Origin: Lunatimonas sp.
Lineage (GTDB): Bacteria; Bacteroidota; Bacteroidia; Cytophagales; Cyclobacteriaceae
Assembly (NCBI RefSeq): GCF_020832325.1
Contig: NZ_JAFIEU010000014.1
Location: 1 to 58,120 of the forward strand
Reading direction: 5' to 3'
DNA length: 58,120 nt
Shown piece after piece: positions 27,394-35,402 of the stretch (within the stretch, counting starts at the first letter, position 1; each line of letters opens with the position of its first letter). The translations under genes and the position numbers were made by a program. The notes beneath the pieces were generated by a model. It ran no database searches. It was not told where the DNA came from and saw only the letters and a list, made by a program, of their open reading frames with translations.

Positions 27394-29073
27394 ATGAACC
27401 GACCAATAAAAACTCTTTTTATCGTAGCGATCGCCTTTGCTTCCCCATGGTACGTGGGCGCACAGGAAACTGGCCGGGGTTCCGAGAGGGGCGAGATACG
27501 CGATACGGAATTTATCATCCGTAAGGATAGAGTATTGACATTGCCGACTCAAAACCGTGTAAACGAGCGTCCGCCTTCTTTGCCTTCCGTGAGTAGTCAG
27601 GGAAACTATACCTACGCGGTGAAAGATTTCTTCTTAGATATGACACCGGTAGCATTGGACATCCAACCCTTTGCACGGAATTTTCCAAAGCCCTCAGTTG
27701 AGTCATACCATAGTTTTACCAGGCTGGGCTATGGAAATTACCGGTCGCCATTGGCAGAGATTCATATCAATAACCTGTCTAACGAGGAGCGTAACTATGG
27801 TATCAAACTAAAGCATCAGGGTTTTTACCGAGGTCCTGTAGATGGTTCCTTCTCTGCGGAAGATCATACCGAAGTGAAGGTGAATGGGTCTCTTTTTCGT
27901 GACGATATGGAAATTTTCGGAGATTTTGGCTATGACCGAGACAAATACCATTTTTACGGATACACAGAAGGCGCCATTTGGAGTGCTGCCCCATTTGATT
28001 TAGGCCAAGTCCTGCATACGGCCTACGGAAGCGTGGGTGTAAAAAAAATCGAGCAACTGGACGTATTCAATTACCATGCTACGCTAAATCTACGGCTATT
28101 TAACGACAATTACCTGGCACGCGAACACGAAGCCAATGTGCAGGCGTTGATAGGCTTTCGGGCCAACGAAAACTTACACGGCGGCATAAATACCCAGTTG
28201 TTTTTCACCTCTCCATCCGACGAAGGATATACCGATATCAACCGAAACTACTTTAAATTGCAACCTTTTGCAGTGTACCAAAACGCAGGTGTAAAGATCA
28301 AGGTAGGAGCCAATGTGATCCACGAAAACGACATCGTTCCCAATAAGACAAAGGATTTTCATGTATATCCTTTGGCCAATGTGTCCTATCATCCGGTTCC
28401 AATGTTTGGAGTATATGCCTCTTACGAGGGGGATGTATTGCGGAAAACTTACTATGATTTTGTCCAAGAAAACCCTTTTTTGGGTCCCAGCGCCCAGTTA
28501 AGGAACACCATCCAAAATTACGAGGTAGACCTGGGAGTCTCCGGAAATGTATTGGGAGAATTGCATTACAAGGCTGGTGTTAAATACGGAAATTTCTCCA
28601 ACATGCATTTTTTTGGGAACAATGCCAGTGACAGTACGCGCTTTCAATTGATCTACGACGACATCAGTAGGGTGCTGAATTATCACATAGGAGCCAATTG
28701 GAATTACGAAGGAATCTATCAAGTAGATGGTGAAATCAATTATTACCAATATACCCTAACAGATATCAGCAGTCCGTGGCATCGCCCGGAATGGGAGGTG
28801 AAAATACACAATACCCTCCAACCGGATTCCAAATGGACAATACAGTTAAATGCCCACCTAATGGGTGGTATATCGGCCATAAACCTAGCATCCGATCTAA
28901 ATACCACCTTGAAGCCGATTTTGGATCTACAGGCAAAGATAGACTACCGCGTTACTCCCCGGTTTTCGGTATTTGCTATTGGCAACAACCTGTTAAATCA
29001 GTCGAATCAACGGTTCTGGAACTATCCTGTTCGGGGAATCCAAGGAATAGGTGGTGTAACGATGAAATTCTAA
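27394..29073 (+). CDS. Outer-membrane beta-barrel protein, TonB-dependent-receptor-like, no plug
   Basis: A signal peptide (LFIVAIAFASPWYVGAQ) precedes a 540-residue region rich in alternating aromatic strands, such as NYGIKLKHQGFYRGPVDGSF and NWNYEGIYQVDGEINYYQYTL. The end, FSVFAIGNNLLNQSNQRFWNYPVRGIQGIGGVTMKF, resembles the last strands of TonB-dependent receptors. A TonB plug domain is not seen. It is cotranscribed with the large TPR protein (2-base gap). It probably forms an outer-membrane partner of the downstream ExbB/ExbD/TonB system; substrate unknown. Confidence 0.75.
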   Translation: MNRPIKTLFIVAIAFASPWYVGAQETGRGSERGEIRDTEFIIRKDRVLTLPTQNRVNERPPSLPSVSSQGNYTYAVKDFFLDMTPVALDIQPFARNFPKPSVESYHSFTRLGYGNYRSPLAEIHINNLSNEERNYGIKLKHQGFYRGPVDGSFSAEDHTEVKVNGSLFRDDMEIFGDFGYDRDKYHFYGYTEGAIWSAAPFDLGQVLHTAYGSVGVKKIEQLDVFNYHATLNLRLFNDNYLAREHEANVQALIGFRANENLHGGINTQLFFTSPSDEGYTDINRNYFKLQPFAVYQNAGVKIKVGANVIHENDIVPNKTKDFHVYPLANVSYHPVPMFGVYASYEGDVLRKTYYDFVQENPFLGPSAQLRNTIQNYEVDLGVSGNVLGELHYKAGVKYGNFSNMHFFGNNASDSTRFQLIYDDISRVLNYHIGANWNYEGIYQVDGEINYYQYTLTDISSPWHRPEWEVKIHNTLQPDSKWTIQLNAHLMGGISAINLASDLNTTLKPILDLQAKIDYRVTPRFSVFAIGNNLLNQSNQRFWNYPVRGIQGIGGVTMKF

Positions 29074-29175
29074 TGTTATTCGAAGGGAACGTTGTTGGGA
29101 TAATTTAGGGTCATAATTGGCTATTTGACCGATTTACCTTAGTTTAGTATATTCAAACAGCTTACTATTTTTGAT

Positions 29176-29868
29176 ATGTCTGATAAAGAGCCTTCTAATA
29201 ACAAAAACACCTCGCCCGAAGACGATGATTTCGGTTTGCCAGAGGGAAGTTTTTCACCGCTGGCAGAGGATGACATCACTAAGAATGAGGAGGAAAACGA
29301 AGTTGTTGCCCCCATTCCTGTGCCTATGGGTGATTCACCGGAGGAAGCTTCGGTAGAGACCTCGGTTCAAGAGCCACAAAATGAAAAATCCTCCAGTTCG
29401 GGATGGGTAGTGATCTTGCTGTTGTTATTGCTGGTGACTGCATCGGGTATTGGGTTTTATTTGGGTTGGTTTGCGCCGTCCGATGGAGGTCAGGTAGCGC
29501 AGGATCAGGGAAAAACAGACGAGAGTACCGAGCAACCGGCGATTTCGGAAGCACCATCGGAAGTACCTGAATTACCGTCTGAATCCGAAATACCGACAGA
29601 AGAATTAAAGTTGACAGAAATTACATCGAAAGGCGACTCTCCACGTTATTTTGTGGTGGTGGGTAGTTTTATTGACGACGACCTCGCCAAAGATTATTCC
29701 AAAAAATTAAACACAGACGGATTTAAAACCTATTTGATACACCCTTATGGAGATATTGACTTTTACCGGTTAGCGGTGGATGAACACCCCGGCGTAGCGG
29801 AAGCCTTGACGGTCATGGAACGGATACAGGCGGATTTTGAAGAAAATTTATGGGTTTTGAAATATTAA
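29176..29868 (+). CDS. SPOR-domain membrane protein
   Basis: The 230-residue protein has a charged N-terminus, one transmembrane helix at about 77-99 (WVVILLLLLLVTASGIGFYLGW), an acidic Pro/Glu linker, and a SPOR domain at about 155-230 (RYFVVVGSFIDDDLAKDYSKKLNTDGFKTYLI, ending NLWVLKY). SPOR domains bind denuded glycan strands of peptidoglycan. The topology places the SPOR domain outside the cytoplasm. It is 1 base from the ExbB gene, and this linkage suggests that it anchors the system to the cell wall. Confidence 0.85.
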   Translation: MSDKEPSNNKNTSPEDDDFGLPEGSFSPLAEDDITKNEEENEVVAPIPVPMGDSPEEASVETSVQEPQNEKSSSSGWVVILLLLLLVTASGIGFYLGWFAPSDGGQVAQDQGKTDESTEQPAISEAPSEVPELPSESEIPTEELKLTEITSKGDSPRYFVVVGSFIDDDLAKDYSKKLNTDGFKTYLIHPYGDIDFYRLAVDEHPGVAEALTVMERIQADFEENLWVLKY

Positions 29869-29869
29869 T

Positions 29870-30565
29870 ATGACATTCTTGCAAACACTCTCTACCGACA
29901 ACCAACTGGTGGTCGATACACTTACACAACTTGATAATACCAGCTCTAACATAGGACTGATTGATCTAATGATCAAAGGGGGATACATGATGATTCCTCT
30001 CTACCTGCTGTTCGTATTGGCAGTCTACATTTTCGTGGAGAGGGTGATTACCCTGAAAAAAGCCTCGAAAACTCCGAAAGGTCTGATGGACCAGGTAAAG
30101 ATGATGGTTCAAAGCGGGAACGTACAGCAGGCAAAAATGATTTGCCAAGGAGAGAGCACTCCAGTGGCCCAGATGATTATCAAGGGCTTGGAACGTATCG
30201 GCAGCCCGCTAAAGAATATCGAAGTGGCGATTGAAAATGTAGGAAAGATTGAAATCTATAAGCTGGAAAAGAATCTGGGGCTACTGGCCACTGTTTCCGG
30301 AGCGGCTCCCATGATCGGGTTTTTGGGCACGGTAGCCGGTATGATCCGGGCGTTTATCGGTGTGGCACAGGAAGAGGGGATGGTATCGCCAAAGTTGCTC
30401 TCCACGGGTATCTATGAAGCGATGATCACCACTGCCACCGGGCTGGTAGTTGGGATTTTGGCGTATTTGGGATATAACTACTTAGTATCACAGGTGTCCA
30501 AGCTGATCCATAATATGGAATATTCCAGCATTGAGTTTATTGACATGCTTCAGGAAAAGAAATAA
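29870..30565 (+). CDS. MotA/TolQ/ExbB proton channel family protein
   Basis: Three transmembrane helices can be read: about 30-52 (MMIPLYLLFVLAVYIFVERV), about 140-160 and about 180-205. The family hallmark GLLATVSGAAPMIGFLGTVAGMIRAF sits at the second helix, followed by IYEAMITTATGLVVGILAYLGYN. This is the proton-driven channel subunit that powers TonB-type energy transfer across the envelope. It lies in the order ExbB-ExbD-TonB with gaps of 1 to 5 bases. Confidence 0.94.
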   Translation: MTFLQTLSTDNQLVVDTLTQLDNTSSNIGLIDLMIKGGYMMIPLYLLFVLAVYIFVERVITLKKASKTPKGLMDQVKMMVQSGNVQQAKMICQGESTPVAQMIIKGLERIGSPLKNIEVAIENVGKIEIYKLEKNLGLLATVSGAAPMIGFLGTVAGMIRAFIGVAQEEGMVSPKLLSTGIYEAMITTATGLVVGILAYLGYNYLVSQVSKLIHNMEYSSIEFIDMLQEKK

Positions 30566-30570
30566 GCGCC

Positions 30571-30963
30571 ATGGCATTACAATCCAAGAACAAGATCGAA
30601 TCAGCGTTTAGTATGTCCTCTATGACGGACATTATCTTCTTGCTGTTGATTTTCTTTATGCTCACTTCTTCCTTTATCACTCCTTCCGGTTTGCCGGTTA
30701 ATTTGCCTTCCAGTGAGACCTCCGACATCGTGATGCAGGAAGTCACCGTTAGTGTGACAAAGGACCTTCGTTTTTCAGTAAACGATAAAAGGGTTACCCG
30801 GGAAGAAATTAAACGAGAGCTTGAAGCGTTATTGAGAGAGAAAAAGGGGCACGTTGTGCTCCACATAGATAAGGAAGTTCCTGTAGAATATCTGGTTGAA
30901 ATCGGAGGAATTGCGGCCACCCTGGAGGCAAATGTCTCTATAGCTACAAAACCATTTAAATAA
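30571..30963 (+). CDS. ExbD/TolR family biopolymer transport protein
   Basis: The 130-residue protein has one N-terminal transmembrane helix containing the essential Asp (Asp20 in MTDIIFLLLIFFML), then a periplasmic domain with LPVNLPSSETSD and the VVLHIDKEVPVEYLVEIGGI strand typical of ExbD. The Asp carries protons in the ExbB-ExbD motor. The gene begins 5 bases after ExbB and is followed after 3 bases by the TonB-like gene. Confidence 0.93.
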   Translation: MALQSKNKIESAFSMSSMTDIIFLLLIFFMLTSSFITPSGLPVNLPSSETSDIVMQEVTVSVTKDLRFSVNDKRVTREEIKRELEALLREKKGHVVLHIDKEVPVEYLVEIGGIAATLEANVSIATKPFK

Positions 30964-30966
30964 TTG

Positions 30967-31917
30967 ATGAACGCTTGGGAAACAGATCGGGAAGATGCGA
31001 ATAACCGCAGAAAGGCTATGATCATCACGTTCATAGTTAATTTGTTGGTGATTACCGCATTGTATTTCATCGTCGTTTGGCGCCAGCCCGTGCCACCGAT
31101 TCCTCAATTCGGATTGGAATTGAATTTGGGTTTTACGGATACCGGGTCTGGTAACGTGCAAACTACTGCACCGCCTGCCGAAACGAGGGAACAGGTGACT
31201 GAGGCACCGGCACCGGGCGAACAGGCACAGCAGGTGACCCAGGCCGCCGTTCCGAAGGCTGCTCCCGAAACCTCGGTAGCCAGACCGGCACCTGCTCAAT
31301 CCCAACGGCAGGTGGAAACCCAATCAAGGGTAGAAAGCCCCTTAAAGGGTGCAGAAACTACTGCCGAAGCGGTAAAGGAAAGCGCAAAGCCGACTCAGAC
31401 TCCTCCAGCTACTGCCCCATCCACCGCGGAAGCTCCCAAAACCGAGACCAAGGCAGCCGAAAAACCGACGGTAGACCCACGTGCAATTTTTGGAGCGGGA
31501 GGTACCACTGGCACCGGCAATCAGCCCAGTTCCGGTAGCAGCCAAGGAAGCTCAAACCGCCCTGGTGACGAGGGGAATCCCCAAGGCACCGTAGATGGAC
31601 GGTCTATCCTACAATCTGGCAGAGGAAATGCTGGCGACGGGGCAGGGTACAACTTGGACCTGGCTGGATGGGATTTCGCATCGAAGCCAAACATTCAAGA
31701 CCGGGTTTCCACCAGAAATGGCCGAATTGTTTTCAGAATCACCGTGGATCAAGATGGCAGAATACAGCAAGCTATCCCGCTGGAATACAACGTTTCTAAC
31801 GAGGTGTTGAGTTATTACAGGACTGTAGTTAATCAACTTTCTTTCAAACGGCAAAGTGGAAACCCAACCGCTGATTTTTCTACCGGTAGAATCACCTTTA
31901 TCATCAAAGTCGACTAA
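30967..31917 (+). CDS. TonB-like energy transducer
   Basis: A transmembrane helix at about 18-37 (MIITFIVNLLVITALYFIVV) is preceded by a charged cytoplasmic tail. Residues about 55-165 are rich in Pro, Ala and Glu, and about 165-215 in Gly and Ser, as in the periplasm-spanning part of TonB or TolA. The C-terminal domain (NGRIVFRITVDQDGRIQQAIPL, ending GRITFIIKVD) is TonB-like. It probably links the ExbB/ExbD motor to the barrel at 27394. An in-frame TTG directly before the ATG at 30967 is not favoured. Confidence 0.85.
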   Translation: MNAWETDREDANNRRKAMIITFIVNLLVITALYFIVVWRQPVPPIPQFGLELNLGFTDTGSGNVQTTAPPAETREQVTEAPAPGEQAQQVTQAAVPKAAPETSVARPAPAQSQRQVETQSRVESPLKGAETTAEAVKESAKPTQTPPATAPSTAEAPKTETKAAEKPTVDPRAIFGAGGTTGTGNQPSSGSSQGSSNRPGDEGNPQGTVDGRSILQSGRGNAGDGAGYNLDLAGWDFASKPNIQDRVSTRNGRIVFRITVDQDGRIQQAIPLEYNVSNEVLSYYRTVVNQLSFKRQSGNPTADFSTGRITFIIKVD

Positions 31918-31926
31918 AACAAGTGC

Positions 31927-33219
31927 ATGAATTATCAGGAGACTTTGGACTACCTGTTCAATGCTTTGCCCATGTTTCAACGCATTGGTGCGGCAGCCTT
32001 TAAAAAAGATCTTGGACCGACGATTGCCTTGTGCGAATATCTGGGTAATCCTCAACATGCATTCAAAAGTATCCATGTAGCCGGCACCAACGGCAAAGGC
32101 AGTACCTCTCATGCATTGGCATCGATACTCCAGGAACAGGGATACAAGGTAGGCTTATACACCTCACCTCATTTGAAATCCTTTACAGAACGTATCAGGG
32201 TAAACGGTCAGCCCATTGCTGAGCATGCCGTGGTTCACTTTGTCGCCCAAAACAAGGATTTTATAGATCGGATAAAACCAAGTTTTTTTGAGATGACGGT
32301 AGCGCTTGCTTTTGACTACTTCGCACGTGAAAAGGTTGATGTAGCGGTGGTTGAAGTGGGTATGGGTGGTAGGCTGGATAGTACCAACGTGCTGATGCCC
32401 ATGCTTTGCATTATCACCAATATAGGTATGGACCACATGCAGTTTCTGGGAAATACGCTGCCGGAAATTGCAGCAGAAAAAGCAGGGATCATCAAGCCCG
32501 GCATACCTGTGATTGTAGGTACTACACAAGTTGAAACGGAGCCGGTCTTTCGGAAGAAAGCGTCGGAAGCGCATGCCCCGATTTATTTTGCCGATCAGGA
32601 AATAAAGGTTTACCCAGGAGTGCTATCCCCAGAGGGAAATCAAAGGTCTTACACGGTGGAGTTACCTTCCGAACGATTTGAAATTCAATTTGGGCTAGCG
32701 GGGGACTATCAAGTGTGGAATTTACCGGCCATTCTGTTGGCCAGTAAGGTATTACCCCAGTTGGGACTACCGGTTTCATCCAAAGCGCTTCATCAGGGCC
32801 TTATTCACCTAGTGGTAAATACGGGGTTGAAAGGTCGCTGGCAGCGTCTGTCTATGAAACCTTTAACCATTTGTGATACAGGACATAATGAAGATGCTTT
32901 TAAAGCGATTGTTCAGCAATTAAAGCAAATTCCGCACCGACATCTTTGGATGGTTCTAGGTGTGGTGAAGGACAAAGACGTTGGATCGGTGCTCGCTCTA
33001 TTACCAACGGATGCAAGCTACATCTTTTGTCAGGCTGCCATTCCTAGGGCCATGCCGGCACAGGACTTGGCCGATCAGGCAGGCAAGATCGGATTGGAGG
33101 GCGTGGTGGTGGAGGATGTCAACGAAGCGTTGAATTACACACGTCAGCAGGCGAGCGAAGAAGATTTGATTTTTGTGGGAGGCAGTACCTTTGTGGTTGC
33201 TGAAATAGTCAATTTATAG
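31927..33219 (+). CDS. folC: Folylpolyglutamate synthase / dihydrofolate synthase
   Basis: FolC adds glutamate to folates with ATP. The P-loop GTNGKGSTSHALASIL is near residue 53, and VDVAVVEVGMGGRLDSTNVL and TNIGMDHMQFLGNTLPEIAAEKAGIIKPG are family signatures. The C-terminal ligase domain contains CDTGHNEDAFKAIVQQL. Length of 430 residues is normal. It lies 9 bases downstream of the TonB-like gene and 2 bases before trmB, so it is likely the end of the same transcript. Confidence 0.94.
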   Translation: MNYQETLDYLFNALPMFQRIGAAAFKKDLGPTIALCEYLGNPQHAFKSIHVAGTNGKGSTSHALASILQEQGYKVGLYTSPHLKSFTERIRVNGQPIAEHAVVHFVAQNKDFIDRIKPSFFEMTVALAFDYFAREKVDVAVVEVGMGGRLDSTNVLMPMLCIITNIGMDHMQFLGNTLPEIAAEKAGIIKPGIPVIVGTTQVETEPVFRKKASEAHAPIYFADQEIKVYPGVLSPEGNQRSYTVELPSERFEIQFGLAGDYQVWNLPAILLASKVLPQLGLPVSSKALHQGLIHLVVNTGLKGRWQRLSMKPLTICDTGHNEDAFKAIVQQLKQIPHRHLWMVLGVVKDKDVGSVLALLPTDASYIFCQAAIPRAMPAQDLADQAGKIGLEGVVVEDVNEALNYTRQQASEEDLIFVGGSTFVVAEIVNL

Positions 33220-33221
33220 TT

Positions 33222-33878
33222 ATGGGAAGAAATAAGTTAGAGCGGTTTCGCCAAAATGAAGAAAATACAAACGTGGTACAACCCGGAAAAGCGATCTATG
33301 AAAAGATCAAAGGAGGTTGGCAGGCATTTTTTGGGAACGAACAACCTATAACCGTAGAACTTGCTTGTGGCAGGGGAGAGTTTACAGTTGGGCTGGGAAG
33401 AAGTTATAAAGCGAGAAATTTTATCGGGGTGGATATCAAAGGCTCCCGAATATGGAAAGGCAGTACCATGGCGATAGCGGAAAACCTCCCAAACGTTGCA
33501 TTTCTGCGGGCACAAATTGAGCAGCTAAATCAATTTTTTTCAGAGGGAGAAATCGCCGAGCTTTGGATAACCTTTCCCGACCCCCGACCAAAGGACCGGG
33601 ATGAAAAACGTCGGCTTACTTCGCCCAGGTTTTTGGATATGTATGAACCTCTGCTGGAAAAAGGCGGTTTGGTCCATTTTAAGACAGACAATACCGGTCT
33701 TTATCAATACACCAAGGAAATCCTTGCGGCACGACCGAATGTGAAGATCCTGAAAGATACCGATGATTTCTATTCGTCCACCTGGAGAGACGAGCACTTG
33801 GGCATCCAAACCCGGTATGAGAAAATGTTCTCAGAAAAAGGCGAAACCATCAAGTACATTTGCTTCAAGTGCTTATAG
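33222..33878 (+). CDS. trmB: tRNA (guanine-N7-)-methyltransferase
   Basis: TrmB makes 7-methylguanosine at position 46 of tRNA using S-adenosylmethionine. The SAM-binding motif is VELACGRGEFTVGLGR near residue 44, and the active-site segment TFPDPRPKDRDEKRRLTSPRFL near residue 117 matches the family FPDPWPKxxHxKRR pattern. Length of 218 residues is normal. It closes the run that begins with holA. Confidence 0.94.
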   Translation: MGRNKLERFRQNEENTNVVQPGKAIYEKIKGGWQAFFGNEQPITVELACGRGEFTVGLGRSYKARNFIGVDIKGSRIWKGSTMAIAENLPNVAFLRAQIEQLNQFFSEGEIAELWITFPDPRPKDRDEKRRLTSPRFLDMYEPLLEKGGLVHFKTDNTGLYQYTKEILAARPNVKILKDTDDFYSSTWRDEHLGIQTRYEKMFSEKGETIKYICFKCL

Positions 33879-33898
33879 CTCAAAATCCGTGAATTTGG

Positions 33899-34525
33899 CT
33901 ACTCCATTTCCAGCACTTCTAAAATATCCGCCAATTCATCAAAGTCTTTCAGACCAGGTTTGATTTCATCGCCCCCGCGCAGCGAAATCCCTGTTACCTT
34001 CGTTTGCTGCACTACCCGCTCCACATTGGTTTTATCGAGGCCAAAACCCAAGATCAACGCACAGTTTGTCGCCAACTCGGAGATTAGGTTTAGATCTTCA
34101 TCTGTCAAGCTGATTGACTGGTCGCTCTCCAGTAGAAGTTGTATCTCGTGTTCCGACAGTTGATGGGACAAGCCTACTAATGCCTGTAGGTCTGAGGCAC
34201 TGGAAATATTTTTCTTTAAGATCAGTTGGTAGCCGCTGTTTTGTAGCATGGGCAGGAATACCTCTTGGGTTACCTGGATAAAAGAGAAGCCAGGGTAATC
34301 AGACAGCGTTTGCAACACCTTTTCTGGGTGGTAGGAGTCAAACTCTGCAACATACGCTGGTCCAGAAAGCCAGTTTGTAATCTCCGTGTACTGTCCAGGG
34401 CTCACAAAATCAGCCTGATGGGCCTCTAGACAAAAGCCCATTAAGTCTACGTACATACCTGCGCAATACCTTGCGTCACTCAAATTGTTTACCGTGCTTA
34501 TCTTTACAAAAGTTTTTAGCGCCAT
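33899..34525 (-). CDS. TrpF-like TIM-barrel protein without catalytic motifs
   Basis: The overall shape is that of phosphoribosylanthranilate isomerase: VKISTVNNLSDARYCAGMYVDLMGF at the N-terminus aligns with VKICGITxxEDAxxAxxxGxDxxGF, and LILGFGLDKTNVERVV...GISLRGGDEIKPGLKDFDEL aligns with the C-terminal phosphate-binding region. The catalytic Cys is replaced by Ser (KIST in place of KICG), and the Asp-containing LLD and GGTG motifs of TrpF are not seen. The protein may have lost tryptophan synthesis activity. No trp genes are nearby. Confidence 0.68.
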   Translation of the reverse strand: MALKTFVKISTVNNLSDARYCAGMYVDLMGFCLEAHQADFVSPGQYTEITNWLSGPAYVAEFDSYHPEKVLQTLSDYPGFSFIQVTQEVFLPMLQNSGYQLILKKNISSASDLQALVGLSHQLSEHEIQLLLESDQSISLTDEDLNLISELATNCALILGFGLDKTNVERVVQQTKVTGISLRGGDEIKPGLKDFDELADILEVLEME

Positions 34526-34709
34526 TTTAAGATATATTGTGTAACTTTTCTCAATTTGTCAAAGATAGTTGAATTGACTAACAAATCATTTAATGTATCT
34601 CCAAGAAATGACCCTAGAAGCATACCCTAGCGATGTTGTGCGTAACACAAGGTGTACTGGCGTTCAGATTGGGAACAGCGATGCGAGCAAGTAAACTTAG
34701 AAGAAGCAG

Positions 34710-35402
34710 ATGAATACGTGGACGAAATGGACTTTTTTATTGGGCATTGCTTTTTATTTGGCATCCTGTGATTGGGTAGACCGTGAACAACCCGCGTCTG
34801 TTCTTCCCAGATATTCCCCGCTGCAAGTGGGCAGGTTTTGGGTGTATGAGGTGGATGAACGCGTTTATTTTGGTGAAAATGATTTTGAAGATACCCGTTA
34901 TTATTACCGGGACCAAATCACAGAAGAATTCCTCAACGAGCAGGGCCAAGTTGCTTTCAGAGTGATACGGCAAAAGTCCCTGGATCGTCAGGTTTGGGAA
35001 AATGAACAGGCCTACGGACTTCGGCTAGCAGAAAATCGGCTAATACGCCTTATGGACAATATACAGGAAATCAGGTTGGTGTACCCTATTCAACTGCTGA
35101 AAGAGTGGGATTCAAATGCATTTAATACCCGGTCGACCGAAATTTTCACCATTGAACGGGTTGGTAGCTACGCACTGGGAGAGCGGGTTTTTCCTGCTGC
35201 GGTCGTAGTCCGGCACATGGAAGACGATGATTTAATCACTTTTCGGGACAACCGCTATGAGGTGTATGCGGAAAACCTGGGAATGGTAGAGAAGTATTCA
35301 GAGGTTTTTTCTTATTGCTCACGCAGCGACTGCCTGGGACAACAAATTATTCAAAGTGGCCGTTTTATACATTTGAAACTAATGACCCATGGGATTCTCT
35401 AG
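34710..35402 (+). CDS. Putative lipoprotein of unknown function
   Basis: A lipoprotein signal (FLLGIAFYLASC) gives a predicted lipidated Cys at residue 20. The following 210 residues show no family I can name; the pattern YSPLQVGRFWVYEVDERVYF and a C-terminal Cys pair (SYCSRSDCLG) stand out. The gene overlaps the start of the subtilase gene by 14 bases, so the two are likely cotranslated and may act together. Confidence 0.6.
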   Translation: MNTWTKWTFLLGIAFYLASCDWVDREQPASVLPRYSPLQVGRFWVYEVDERVYFGENDFEDTRYYYRDQITEEFLNEQGQVAFRVIRQKSLDRQVWENEQAYGLRLAENRLIRLMDNIQEIRLVYPIQLLKEWDSNAFNTRSTEIFTIERVGSYALGERVFPAAVVVRHMEDDDLITFRDNRYEVYAENLGMVEKYSEVFSYCSRSDCLGQQIIQSGRFIHLKLMTHGIL

